Assembly: GCF_000250675.2 (NCBI RefSeq)
Contig: NC_018681.1
Span: 6,324,001-6,388,000, forward strand
Reading direction: 5' to 3'
Origin: Nocardia brasiliensis ATCC 700358
GTDB taxonomy: Bacteria; Actinomycetota; Actinomycetes; Mycobacteriales; Mycobacteriaceae
Length of the DNA stretch: 64,000 bases
Numbering within the stretch: position 1 is the stretch's first letter; each line of letters opens with the position of its first letter. A model generated the notes under the pieces. The model saw only the letters and a program-made list of their open reading frames with translations. It was not told the DNA's origin and searched no databases. Positions 1-8,589 of the stretch are shown piece by piece. Position numbers and translations under genes: made by a program.

Positions 1-110
1 GTCGGGTTCACGTGGTGCACCTCGGCACCGTACGGCTCCCGCAGCCCGCGGTGATGCGGGTGCTTGTAGTGGTCCAGGATCACTTCCTGGTACATCTGCT
101 CCATGCGCAT
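1..110 (-). CDS. sufU: SufU Fe-S cluster assembly scaffold protein (N-terminal part, cut by window edge)
   Basis: The first 36 codons of a minus-strand gene run off the window edge. The translation starts MRMEQMYQEVILDHYKHP, the typical start of SufU/IscU-like proteins (YxxVILDHYKxPHHRG). The start lies 3 bases after the sufS stop, so it belongs to the suf operon. SufU in Gram-positive bacteria accepts or relays sulfur from the cysteine desulfurase SufS. An ATG two codons further in is an alternative start. The zinc/cluster ligand cysteines lie outside the window. Confidence 0.85.
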   Translation of the reverse strand, partial: MRMEQMYQEVILDHYKHPHHRGLREPYGAEVHHVNP

Positions 111-113
111 GTT

Positions 114-1367
114 CTATGCAACCCCAAAGAACTGCTGAGCCTTCCGCACGGCGGCAACCAGTGCGTCGACCTCATCGAGTGTGTTGTACGCGGCGAACGA
201 GGCCCGCGCCGTGGCGGGAACCCCGAGGCGGCGCATCAACGGCCACGCGCAGTGATGGCCGACCCGCACCGCGACACCTTCGTCGTCGAGGATCTGGCCC
301 ACGTCGTGCGCGTGGATGCCGTCCACCACGAACGAGACCGCACCGCCGCGAGCGACCGTGTCGGTGGGGCCGATGATGCGCACACCCTCGATCGCACCGA
401 GCCCGGCCAGCGCTGCCTCGACCAGCGAATGCTCATGCGCCGCAACGGCTTCCATGCCGAGCGCTTCGAGATACCGCACGGCGGCGCCCAATCCGACGAC
501 CTGCGAGGTCATCGGCACACCGGCCTCGAACCGCTGCGGCGGCGCCGCGTAGGTGGTGGCCTCCATGGTGACGGTCTCGATCATCGAACCGCCGGTGATG
601 AACGGCGGTGTCTCCGCGAGGATCGCGCGACGGCCGTACAGCACGCCGACACCGGACGGACCGAACATCTTGTGCCCGGAGAACGCGGCGAAATCGACGT
701 CGAGCGCACGGAAGTCGACCGGCATGTGCGGCACCGACTGGCACGCGTCGAGCACGGTCAGCGCGCCGACCGCCTTTGCGCGCCGGACGATTTCGGCGAC
801 ATCGGTGATCGCACCGGTCACGTTGGACTGGTGCGTGAACGCGACCACCTTGGTGGCGGGCGACAATTCGAGCGAATCGAGGTCGATCCGGCCGTCGTCG
901 GTCACGCCGTACCACTTCAGCGTCGCACCGGTGCGGCGCGCGAGCTCTTGCCACGGAACGAGATTCGCGTGGTGCTCGAGCTCGGTGATGACGATCTCGT
1001 CGCCGGGGCCGACACGGTACGGGAACCGGTCGTCGGCGAACGAGTAGGTCACCAGGTTGAGCGATTCGGTCGCGTTCTTGGTGAACACGATCTCGTCGGC
1101 GTCCACGCCGACGAACCGGCCGATGGCGGCGCGCGCGTCCTCGTAGGCGTCGGTCGCCTCCTCGGCGAGCTGATGCGCGCCGCGGTGCACCGCCGCGTTG
1201 TGCGTGGTGAGGAACTCGCGTTCCGCGTCGAGCACGGCGAGCGGCCGCTGCGAGGTCGCGCCGGAGTCCAAGTACACCAACGGTTTCCCGTCCCGGACCG
1301 TACGGCTCAGGATCGGGAAGTCGGCCCGGATGCGGGCCACGTCGAGTGCGGGGACCGTGGCGGTCAT
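114..1367 (-). CDS. sufS: SufS group II cysteine desulfurase
   Basis: A 417-residue PLP enzyme that removes sulfur from cysteine as a persulfide for Fe-S cluster assembly in the cytosol. Visible motifs: the PLP-binding lysine in SGHKMFGPSG (about K233), the ELEHHANLVPW segment near residue 130, and the persulfide cysteine in RVGHHCAWPL (about C373), which matches the group II (SufS/CsdA) pattern. Full family length. It follows sufC with only one base between the genes and precedes sufU by 3 bases, so it is translated within the sufRBDCSU operon. Confidence 0.96.
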   Translation of the reverse strand: MTATVPALDVARIRADFPILSRTVRDGKPLVYLDSGATSQRPLAVLDAEREFLTTHNAAVHRGAHQLAEEATDAYEDARAAIGRFVGVDADEIVFTKNATESLNLVTYSFADDRFPYRVGPGDEIVITELEHHANLVPWQELARRTGATLKWYGVTDDGRIDLDSLELSPATKVVAFTHQSNVTGAITDVAEIVRRAKAVGALTVLDACQSVPHMPVDFRALDVDFAAFSGHKMFGPSGVGVLYGRRAILAETPPFITGGSMIETVTMEATTYAAPPQRFEAGVPMTSQVVGLGAAVRYLEALGMEAVAAHEHSLVEAALAGLGAIEGVRIIGPTDTVARGGAVSFVVDGIHAHDVGQILDDEGVAVRVGHHCAWPLMRRLGVPATARASFAAYNTLDEVDALVAAVRKAQQFFGVA

Positions 1368-1368
1368 A

Positions 1369-2145
1369 TCAGGCTCCTGCGGTAGCGCTCTGCGTGAAAC
1401 GGACGTAGCCGTTGGCGTCGAGTTCGTCGGCCAGCTCCGAACCGCCCTCGGCGACGATGCGGCCGCCGACGAAGACGTGCACGAATTCCGGCTGGATGTA
1501 GCGCAGGATGCGGGTGTAGTGGGTGATCAGCAGCACGCCACCGTTCTCCCGCTCCTTGTAGCGGTTGACCCCTTCGGAGACGATGCGCAGCGCGTCGACG
1601 TCGAGGCCGGAGTCGGTCTCGTCCAGGATGGCGATCTTCGGCTTGAGCAGGCTGAGCTGCAGGATCTCGTGGCGCTTCTTCTCGCCGCCGGAGAACCCCT
1701 CGTTCACGTTGCGCTCGGCGAAGGCCGGATCGATCTCCAGCTCGGCCATCGACTCCTTGACTTCCTTGACCCAGTGCCGCAGCTTGGGCGCCTCGCCGCG
1801 CACGGCGGTGGCGGCGGTACGCAGGAAGTTCGACGTGGAGACACCGGGCACCTCGACCGGGTACTGCATGGCCAGGAACAGGCCGGCCCGGGCGCGCTCG
1901 TCGACCGACATGGCCAGCACGTCTTCCCCGTCGAGGGTGATCGAGCCGGAGGTCACCGTGTACTTGGGGTGACCGGCGATCGCGTACGACAGCGTCGACT
2001 TGCCGGAGCCGTTGGGGCCCATGATGGCGTGCGTCTCACCGGATTTGATGGTGAGGTCGACGCCCTTCAGGATCTTGATGGGCTCGCCGGACTCGTCCGG
2101 GTTGGCGACCTCGACGTGCAGGTCCTTGATTTCCAGGGTGGTCAT
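1369..2145 (-). CDS. sufC: SufC, ATPase of the SufBCD Fe-S scaffold complex
   Basis: A 258-residue ABC-type ATPase that drives conformational change in the cytosolic SufBCD scaffold; it is not a transporter subunit. Walker A is GPNGSGKS (residues 43-50), the signature is FSGGEKKRHE and Walker B is IAILDETDSGLD, which is the SufC-specific sequence. The frame is open further upstream, but the ATG at 2145 is preferred because it gives the standard SufC N-terminus MTTLEIKDLHVEV and has an AAAGGAA ribosome site 8 bases upstream. It lies 32 bases after sufD. Confidence 0.96.
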   Translation of the reverse strand: MTTLEIKDLHVEVANPDESGEPIKILKGVDLTIKSGETHAIMGPNGSGKSTLSYAIAGHPKYTVTSGSITLDGEDVLAMSVDERARAGLFLAMQYPVEVPGVSTSNFLRTAATAVRGEAPKLRHWVKEVKESMAELEIDPAFAERNVNEGFSGGEKKRHEILQLSLLKPKIAILDETDSGLDVDALRIVSEGVNRYKERENGGVLLITHYTRILRYIQPEFVHVFVGGRIVAEGGSELADELDANGYVRFTQSATAGA

Positions 2146-2177
2146 CGAATTCGAGTTCCTTTGTGGGAGTGAGGGGT

Positions 2178-3386
2178 TCAGGCGCCGATCGCGGCGAGCT
2201 CGGCCTCGATGGCCGACTCGAGCCGCTCCCGGATCTCGGGGACCGCGATCTTCTGGATGATCTCCTGGAAGAAGCCGCGCACCACCAGGCGCCGCGCCGC
2301 GTCCTCCGGGATGCCACGAGCGCGCAGGTAGAACAGCTGCTCGTCGTCGAAACGGCCGGTCGCCGAGGCGTGTCCGGCACCGGCGATCTCGCCGGTCTCG
2401 ATCTCCAGGTTCGGCACCGAGTCGGCGCGCGCGCCGTCGGTGAGCACCAGGTTGCGGTTCACCTCGAAGGTGTCGGTGCCCTCGGCGGCCGCGCGGATCA
2501 GCACGTCGCCGACCCACACCGTGCGGGCGTCACCCTTGGGCGAGTTCGGGTCGCCTTGCAGCGCACCTTTGTACAGCACGTTGGACTTGCAGTTCGGCTG
2601 CGAGTGATCGACCAGCAGCCGCTGTTCGAAATGCTGGCCTGCGTCGGCGAAGTAGAGGCCGAGCAGTTCGGCGTCGCCGCCGGGACCCTCGTAGCGCACG
2701 GTGCCGGTCAGCCGGACCAGGTCGCCGCCGAGCGTCACCGCGATATGCCGCAGCGTCGCGTCGCGGCCGAGCTTCGCGTGGTGCGCGGTCGCGTGCACCG
2801 CGTCGTCGGCCCAGTCCTGCACCGCGACGACGGTCAGCTTCGCGCTGTCGCCGAGCACGAATTCCACGTTCTCCGCGTAGGTTCCGCTGCCGCGCTGGTC
2901 GACCACCACGGTGGCGACGGCGAAGTTGCCGAGCCGGATCTGCAGGTGGCCGTAGGCGGTCTTGCCCTCGCCGGGGCCGGTGACCGTGACGACGACCGGT
3001 GCGGCCACCTCGGTCTCCGCGCCGACGGATACCACGGTGGCCTGCTCGAAGCCCGAGTATGCCTGGGCCGCAACGCGATCCGCGGGCGTGCCGGCGGTGC
3101 CGAGCCGGGCGTCGTCGCGCCCGACGGTCTCCACCCGGACACCCTCGACCGGACCGACCTCGATCGTGGCCTGCCCGTCGCGTACCGCGGTGCCGTCGTG
3201 CAGCCCGCGCAGGCGGCGCATCGGGGTGAACCGCCACTCCTCGTCGCGGCCGGACGGGACCTCGAACGCGTTCACGTCGAACGAGGTGAACACCTCGCCC
3301 TTGTTGATCGCGGCTGTCGCGCCTGGGTTCTGGACCGGCTTCGAGGGGTTCTCGCCCTCGACCGCTCCGATGACACCTGTCGCCAT
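2178..3386 (-). CDS. sufD: SufD, Fe-S scaffold subunit
   Basis: A 402-residue protein of the SufB/SufD family, the non-catalytic partner of SufB in the SufBC2D scaffold. The C-terminal half holds the family signature (HASATGRFDDEQLFYLRARG, then EDAARRLVVRGFF) also present in SufB; the N-terminal part is SufD-like and shorter. Its ATG overlaps the sufB stop (ATGA), indicating translational coupling. Neighbours on both sides are suf genes, so assignment is secure. Confidence 0.94.
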   Translation of the reverse strand: MATGVIGAVEGENPSKPVQNPGATAAINKGEVFTSFDVNAFEVPSGRDEEWRFTPMRRLRGLHDGTAVRDGQATIEVGPVEGVRVETVGRDDARLGTAGTPADRVAAQAYSGFEQATVVSVGAETEVAAPVVVTVTGPGEGKTAYGHLQIRLGNFAVATVVVDQRGSGTYAENVEFVLGDSAKLTVVAVQDWADDAVHATAHHAKLGRDATLRHIAVTLGGDLVRLTGTVRYEGPGGDAELLGLYFADAGQHFEQRLLVDHSQPNCKSNVLYKGALQGDPNSPKGDARTVWVGDVLIRAAAEGTDTFEVNRNLVLTDGARADSVPNLEIETGEIAGAGHASATGRFDDEQLFYLRARGIPEDAARRLVVRGFFQEIIQKIAVPEIRERLESAIEAELAAIGA

Positions 3387-4822
3387 CAGCCGACGGCTCC
3401 TTCCATCTGCAGCTCGATGAGCCGGTTCAGTTCCAACGCGTATTCCATCGGCAGTTCCTTGGCGATGGGCTCGACGAAGCCGCGCACCACCATCGCCATC
3501 GCCTCGTCCTCGGTCATGCCGCGGCTCATCAGGTAGAACAGCTGGTCCTCGGAGACCTTCGAGACGGTGGCCTCGTGCCCCATCGTCACGTCGTCCTCGC
3601 GGATGTCGACGTACGGGTAGGTGTCCGAGCGGCTGATCGTATCGACCAGCAGCGCATCACATTTCACGGTCGACTTGGACCCGTGCGCGCCCTTGTTGAC
3701 CTGCACCAGACCCCGGTAGGAGGCCCGGCCGCCGCCGCGCGCCACCGACTTGCTGATGATGTTGGACGACGTGTGCGGTGCCAGGTGCAGCATCTTCGCG
3801 CCGGTGTCCTGGTGCTGTCCCTCGCCGGCGAACGCCACCGAGAGCACCTCGCCGCGGGCGTACTCGCCGGTCATCCAGACCGCCGGGTACTTCATGGTGA
3901 CCTTGGAGCCGATGTTGCCGTCGACCCACTCCATCACCGCGCCCGCCTCCGCCTTGGCCCGCTTGGTGACCAGGTTGTAGACGTTGTTCGACCAGTTCTG
4001 GATGGTGGTGTAGCGGCAGCGGCCGCCCTTCTTCACGATGATCTCGACCACCGCGGAGTGCAGCGAGTCGGACTTGTAGATCGGCGCGGTGCAGCCCTCG
4101 ACGTAGTGCACGTAGGCGCCCTCGTCGACGATGATCAGCGTGCGCTCGAACTGGCCCATGTTCTCGGTGTTGATCCGGAAGTAGGCCTGCAGCGGGATGT
4201 CGACGTGCACGCCCGGCGGCACGTAGATGAACGAACCGCCCGACCACACCGCGGTGTTCAGCGCGGAGAACTTGTTGTCGCCCGCGGGGATCACCGAGCC
4301 GAAGTACTCCTGGAAGATCTCCGGGTGCTCCTTGAGCGCGGTGTCGGTGTCGAGGAAGATGACGCCCTGCTGCTCCAGGTCCTCGCGGATCTGGTGGTAG
4401 ACGACCTCGCTCTCGTACTGCGCGGCGACACCGGACACCAGGCGCTGCTTCTCCGCCTCGGGGATGCCCAGCTTGTCGTAGGTGTTCTTGATGTCCTCCG
4501 GCAGGTCGTCCCAGGTGGCGGCCTGCTTCTCGGTGGAGCGCACGAAGTATTTGATGTTGTCGAAGTCGATGCCGTCGAGGTTGGAACCCCAGTTCGGCAT
4601 GGGCTTGCGATCGAAGATGCGCAGCGCCTTCAGCCGGATGTCGAGCATCCAGTCCGGCTCGCTCTTCTTGGCCGAGATGTCGCGAACAACCGCCTCGGAC
4701 AGGCCTCGTTGCGCACTCGCTCCGGCCACATCCGAATCGGCCCAGCCGTAACCGTATTTGCCCAGGGAAGCGATGGTCTCTTCCTGGGTGAGCGGTTGCA
4801 CCTGGTCGGTGGTCGTCGTCAT
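3386..4822 (-). CDS. sufB: SufB, Fe-S scaffold subunit (no intein)
   Basis: A 478-residue SufB that assembles nascent clusters with SufC and SufD. Visible blocks include GSFIYVPPGVHVDIPLQ, the C-terminal core with KSVARGGGRASYRG, and EDQLFYLMSRG near the end. The start at 4822 has a strong GGAAGGAG site and gives the family N-terminus; the frame remains open beyond it. The ATG overlaps the sufR stop as ATGA. M. tuberculosis SufB carries an intein; this copy is continuous and of normal length, so there is none here. Confidence 0.96.
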   Translation of the reverse strand: MTTTTDQVQPLTQEETIASLGKYGYGWADSDVAGASAQRGLSEAVVRDISAKKSEPDWMLDIRLKALRIFDRKPMPNWGSNLDGIDFDNIKYFVRSTEKQAATWDDLPEDIKNTYDKLGIPEAEKQRLVSGVAAQYESEVVYHQIREDLEQQGVIFLDTDTALKEHPEIFQEYFGSVIPAGDNKFSALNTAVWSGGSFIYVPPGVHVDIPLQAYFRINTENMGQFERTLIIVDEGAYVHYVEGCTAPIYKSDSLHSAVVEIIVKKGGRCRYTTIQNWSNNVYNLVTKRAKAEAGAVMEWVDGNIGSKVTMKYPAVWMTGEYARGEVLSVAFAGEGQHQDTGAKMLHLAPHTSSNIISKSVARGGGRASYRGLVQVNKGAHGSKSTVKCDALLVDTISRSDTYPYVDIREDDVTMGHEATVSKVSEDQLFYLMSRGMTEDEAMAMVVRGFVEPIAKELPMEYALELNRLIELQMEGAVG

Positions 4823-5619
4823 TCGGCACTCCTTCCGGAGTCGTTCGTTCGTACCGTTGCGGGCTGTGCAGCGGTTTCTGATGAAGTCTTGCTGATCGGC
4901 AGCACGAGCAGGGGCACGTGCGTGGTGCACGCGCAGTCGCCGTTGGCGATCGTGGCCAGCCGCTGCACGTGGGTGCCGAGCAGGTCACGGAACGCCTCGA
5001 GTTCCGCCGCGCACAACTGCGGGAACTCCTCCGCGACGTGCGCGACCGGGCAGTGGTGCTGGCAGATCTGCACGCCGGTGCCCACCTTGCGGGTGGAGGC
5101 GGCGAATCCGGCCTCGGTGAACGCCTCGGCGATCTCCTCGGCCTTGGCCTCGGTGCGTTCCGGGGTGTGCTCCTCGACGGGTGCGATCCCGGCCACGATA
5201 GTCCTGGCTCGTTTGCGGGCGAACTCGGTGATGGCCTGGGCGCCGCCGATCTCGCCGAGCTGGCGGATCGCGGCACCGGCCAGATCGTCGTACGCGTGGC
5301 CCAGCTGTCCGCGTCCGGCGGCGGTGAGCTGGTACTGCTTGGCGGGACGGCCGCGGCCCTTCTGCTGCCACGGCGCGGACCGGCTCGCCCTGGCCTGACC
5401 GGAGTCGATCAGGGCGTCGAGGTGCCGGCGCACCCCGGCCGGCGCGAGCCCGAGCGTGGTGCCGATGGCGGTCGCGGTGATCGGCCCCTCCTCCAGCAGT
5501 AGCTGGACGATGGCCGCGCGAGTGTGCCCTTCGGCGACCGTGGCGGGCGCAGCGGACGACGCGGTACCGGCCCGGCGACCAGCCCCTTCATCGTTTTTCC
5601 GCAAACCCACGGTTTTCAC
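4819..5619 (-). CDS. sufR: SufR, Fe-S-sensing ArsR/DeoR-like repressor of the suf operon
   Basis: A 266-residue regulator, close to the length of mycobacterial Rv1460. The N-terminal winged helix-turn-helix lies at about residues 25-95 (ITATAIGTTLGLAPAGVRRHLDAL and a KGRGRPAKQYQLT wing). The C-terminal half has the cluster-binding pattern CQHHCPVAHVAEEFPQLC expected for a [4Fe-4S] sensor. As first gene of the operon, overlapping sufB by ATGA, it most likely autoregulates the operon. The GTG at 5619 is chosen because it fits the family length; a second in-frame GTG lies at 5610. The operator at 5616-5630 overlaps the chosen start. Confidence 0.9.
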   Translation of the reverse strand: MKTVGLRKNDEGAGRRAGTASSAAPATVAEGHTRAAIVQLLLEEGPITATAIGTTLGLAPAGVRRHLDALIDSGQARASRSAPWQQKGRGRPAKQYQLTAAGRGQLGHAYDDLAGAAIRQLGEIGGAQAITEFARKRARTIVAGIAPVEEHTPERTEAKAEEIAEAFTEAGFAASTRKVGTGVQICQHHCPVAHVAEEFPQLCAAELEAFRDLLGTHVQRLATIANGDCACTTHVPLLVLPISKTSSETAAQPATVRTNDSGRSAE

Positions 5620-5630
5620 AACATCAGTGT
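5616..5630 (-). promoter_or_regulatory. Probable SufR operator (ACACT-N5-TGTGA)
   Basis: Read on the minus strand the bases are ACACT-GATGT-TGTGA, identical in half-sites and spacing to the element I recall for M. tuberculosis SufR. It overlaps the proposed GTG start of sufR. A -10-like TATTAG lies at 5652-5657, putting transcription start near 5645, so bound SufR would sit just downstream of it and could block transcription of the whole operon. Confidence 0.7.
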
Positions 5631-6032
5631 GGCGGAATTCGTTCCCGAAATCTAATAAGGGTGCCCTGACTTCCAGACCCCTGTGACCTGCGTCGACCGC
5701 CGCCGTCGCGGCGTACCGGTCGGTATCGGTCGCGCCGTGCGGTTGCGGACGGGACCGCCATCCGCCCGTAAATTCTGCGGAATCCGCACCTACTCGATTT
5801 ACCAGGCTCTGACCTGCGAATTCCGTTCCAGGCCCGGGCCGACGGCGAGCTGCGCACGGTTCGCCACCCGTCCGGCAAGCACCCGGACAACACACGCGGG
5901 ATTGATTAGTCCGGACTGCAATTGCTTCAGTGCGATGCGTCACAACCGCCCGGACACCCCGTCGCCGGGCGGACTCGCCCCGCCGCGACAAGCTTCCGCG
6001 GCGTCGCCGGCAGGGCTGCCATCAGATCCCGG
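5620..6032. other. Intergenic region upstream of the suf operon
   Basis: About 410 bases without a convincing gene lie between sufR and the upstream TetR gene, both on the minus strand. It holds the suf promoter region (TATTAG at 5652-5657) and, near 5900-5910, an AT-richer patch. Short open frames here lack ribosome sites and Nocardia-like coding character. I see no clear terminator for the TetR gene. Confidence 0.5.
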
Positions 6033-6812
6033 TTAGCTGTGCGGATCCACTTCCGGAAGTTTGTCGGCTGACTCCGCCGCTGCCGCGGCCACCACGCGGG
6101 CATCGACATCCGGCAGTACCCCGTCGCCGTCGACCGAGGGCACCGCCATCGGCGGATCCCCGAAATCGGCGTCCGGCATCTCCGCATCGATATCCGAGGA
6201 GCCGGTGCCGGTCGACCCGGCCGCCGATTCGGCGTCGTACAGCCCGGCTTCGGTGAAGGTGATCCGGACCAACCGCGCCATCGCGGCCGCCACCGTGCGC
6301 AGCGGGTCGTCCGAGCGGCGCACCCGGGCCAGCACGGTCGCGCCCTCGTACGCGGCGACCACCGTCGTGGCCAGCTCCCCCGCGGCCTGCCCGGACAGGC
6401 CCAGCTCGGCAAGCAGCCCGGCGAAGGCCTGCTCCATCGCGTCGAAGGCGGTGCCGCAGGCTTCCCGGACCGCCTCGACATCGCTGCCGCCGTCGAGCGC
6501 GGGCGTGCCGATCGCGCAACCGTCCACCCAGTCGGACTGCGCCAGCTTGCGGGTCATGAAATCGAAAAGCGTTGCCGTGGTGGCGAAGACGTCGGTCGGC
6601 GCCTGCCGGATCATCCGGCCCGCCATGGTGCCGGTGCCGGTGATCGCGGCCACCGCGATCTCCTCCTTGCCGCCTGGAAAGTGATGATAGATCGACCCGT
6701 AGGGCAGGCCGGCCGCCTCGCTCAACGCCTTCAAGCCGAATCCGTGATACCCGTGCCGTGCGAGCAATTCGCACGCGGCGACCTCGATCCGTCGCCTGGA
6801 CTCCGAAACCAT
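6033..6812 (-). CDS. TetR/AcrR family transcriptional regulator
   Basis: A 259-residue TetR-type repressor. The DNA-binding domain is at residues 5-55, with recognition helix region AAGLPYGSIYHHFPGGKEE. The ligand domain resembles LmrA/YxaF-type C-terminal domains (SDWVDGCAIGTPAL). The last 60 residues are unusually acidic and low complexity (DIDAEMPDADFGDPP and following), longer than typical. It is divergent from mptB with 94 bases between; whether it controls mptB or a distant target cannot be told from sequence. Confidence 0.88.
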   Translation of the reverse strand: MVSESRRRIEVAACELLARHGYHGFGLKALSEAAGLPYGSIYHHFPGGKEEIAVAAITGTGTMAGRMIRQAPTDVFATTATLFDFMTRKLAQSDWVDGCAIGTPALDGGSDVEAVREACGTAFDAMEQAFAGLLAELGLSGQAAGELATTVVAAYEGATVLARVRRSDDPLRTVAAAMARLVRITFTEAGLYDAESAAGSTGTGSSDIDAEMPDADFGDPPMAVPSVDGDGVLPDVDARVVAAAAAESADKLPEVDPHS

Positions 6813-6906
6813 ATGTCCGATTGTCCCTTGCCCGGCCCCGCTGCCGATCGGAACGAGCGGTGCCCGTACGCGGTATCGGCGGACCGCGCGAACTAGGCTG
6901 CGTCTC

Positions 6907-8589
6907 GTGGCGGTACTGGAGGGCGCGCGGCGCAGAACACTGGCATTCGGGCGCCGGGCACTCGGGTTGGACGTGCCCGCCGCCGATCATTCGATCGCGG
7001 TCCTGCACCAGGACGAATCCGAAGTGCCCGGCCTCAATCGCCGGGAACTGGTCCAGTTGGACCGGATCCGGCTGATGGGCGCCACGGGCACGGTACTGAT
7101 GGCGATCAGCGCGCTCGGCATCGGCGCGCAGCCGGTGCACCAGAATCCGACCTCCGGCGTCCGGGTGCTCGGCATCTTCGCCCGCGCGCACACCGGATCG
7201 CTGGCCATGTGCATGACCGGCACGGTGATCGTGGTGCTGGCCTGGCTGCTGCTCGGCCGCTTCGCGATCGGCGGCATCGGCGGTTCGCCGATCCACCGGC
7301 TCACCCGCTCGCAGCTGGACCGCACGCTGCTGCTGTGGATCATCCCGCTCAGCGTCGCGCCGCCGATGTTCAGCAACGACGTGTATTCCTATCTGGCCCA
7401 GAGCGAAATCGCGGCCCGCGGTATCGACCCCTATCAAGAAGGGCCGGTCGCGGGGCTCGGCATCGACAACGTGCTGACCAACAATGTGCCGACCATCTGG
7501 CGCGACACCCCCGCACCGTACGGACCGCTGTTCCTGTGGATCGGCCGCGGCATCGCCGAACTCACCGGTGACAACATCATCGCGGGCGTCTGGGTGCATC
7601 GCATGCTGGCGCTGGCCGGTGTCGCGTTGATCGTGTGGGCGCTGCCCCGGCTGTCCCAGCGCTGCGGCGTGGCGCCGGTGAGCGCGCTGTGGCTGGGCGC
7701 CGCGAATCCGCTGGTGCTGTTCCATCTGGTCGGCGGCGTGCACAACGACGCGCTGATGCTCGGCCTGATGCTGGCCGGCATGGAGTTCTGCCTGCGCGCC
7801 ATCGAGGACATCCACCCGTTCGACGGCCGGGCCTATACCTGGCTGATCGCCGGCGCCATCGTCATCACGATGTCGTCGTCGGTGAAGTTCACCTCGATCA
7901 TCGCGCTCGGTTTCGTCGGCATGGCGCTGGCCCGGCGGTGGGGTTTCTCGGTGCGTTCGGTCGCCGTCGCGGCCGCGCTGCTCGGCGCGATCGCCATCGG
8001 GACCACGCTGTTGATCGGTTCGATGAGCGGGCTCGGCTTCGGCTGGATCCACACCCTCAACGTGGCCAACGCGGTGCGCAGCTGGATGTCGTTACCGACC
8101 GTGCTCGGCATCATCACCGGCTTCGGCGGGGTGCTGCTGGGGCTCGGCGACCACACCACCGCGATGATCAGCATCACCCGCCCGATCGCCGCGGCGGTCG
8201 CGGGGTTCATCGCGGTGCGCATGCTGGTCGCGACCGGCATCGGACGGTTGCACGCGGTCGGCGCGCTCGGTGTCGCGCTCGGTGCGATCGTGCTGCTGTT
8301 CCCCGTGGTGCAACCCTGGTACCTGCTGTGGGCGATCGTGCCGCTGGCCGCCTGGGCCACCCAACCGGTGTTCCGCGTTCCGGCCGTGACGTTCTCGGCG
8401 ATCGTGAGCCTCATCCTGATGCCGCGCGGCGCCGAATTCGAGGTGTTCCAGATCGTCGGCGCCGCGATCGCCACGGTCATCGTCGCCGTGCTGTTCATCG
8501 TCCTCACCCGGCACGCCCTGCCCTGGCGCGGTCAGACGGGGGTGTCGGCTCCGTCACAGACGCCCAAGTCCTACGGTGTGACATCGTGA
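6907..8589 (+). CDS. mptB: MptB-like polyprenol-phosphomannose-dependent alpha-1,6-mannosyltransferase
   Basis: A 560-residue multi-pass membrane glycosyltransferase of the GT-C type, with about a dozen hydrophobic segments (for example at residues 55-80, 95-120, 330-350 and 450-540). Position next to the divergent suf locus, as for Rv1459c (MptB) in M. tuberculosis, and the N-terminal region with an extracytoplasmic acidic motif SNDVYSYLAQ support an MptB role: building the alpha-1,6-mannan core of lipomannan/lipoarabinomannan from polyprenol-phosphate-mannose. The start is a GTG without a clear ribosome site. The stop overlaps the next gene (GTGA). Confidence 0.85.
   Translation: MAVLEGARRRTLAFGRRALGLDVPAADHSIAVLHQDESEVPGLNRRELVQLDRIRLMGATGTVLMAISALGIGAQPVHQNPTSGVRVLGIFARAHTGSLAMCMTGTVIVVLAWLLLGRFAIGGIGGSPIHRLTRSQLDRTLLLWIIPLSVAPPMFSNDVYSYLAQSEIAARGIDPYQEGPVAGLGIDNVLTNNVPTIWRDTPAPYGPLFLWIGRGIAELTGDNIIAGVWVHRMLALAGVALIVWALPRLSQRCGVAPVSALWLGAANPLVLFHLVGGVHNDALMLGLMLAGMEFCLRAIEDIHPFDGRAYTWLIAGAIVITMSSSVKFTSIIALGFVGMALARRWGFSVRSVAVAAALLGAIAIGTTLLIGSMSGLGFGWIHTLNVANAVRSWMSLPTVLGIITGFGGVLLGLGDHTTAMISITRPIAAAVAGFIAVRMLVATGIGRLHAVGALGVALGAIVLLFPVVQPWYLLWAIVPLAAWATQPVFRVPAVTFSAIVSLILMPRGAEFEVFQIVGAAIATVIVAVLFIVLTRHALPWRGQTGVSAPSQTPKSYGVTS

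Noticed and set aside
3386..4822. Possible SufB intein as in M. tuberculosis
   Set aside because: SufB is 478 residues and continuous; no inserted block and no intein motifs.
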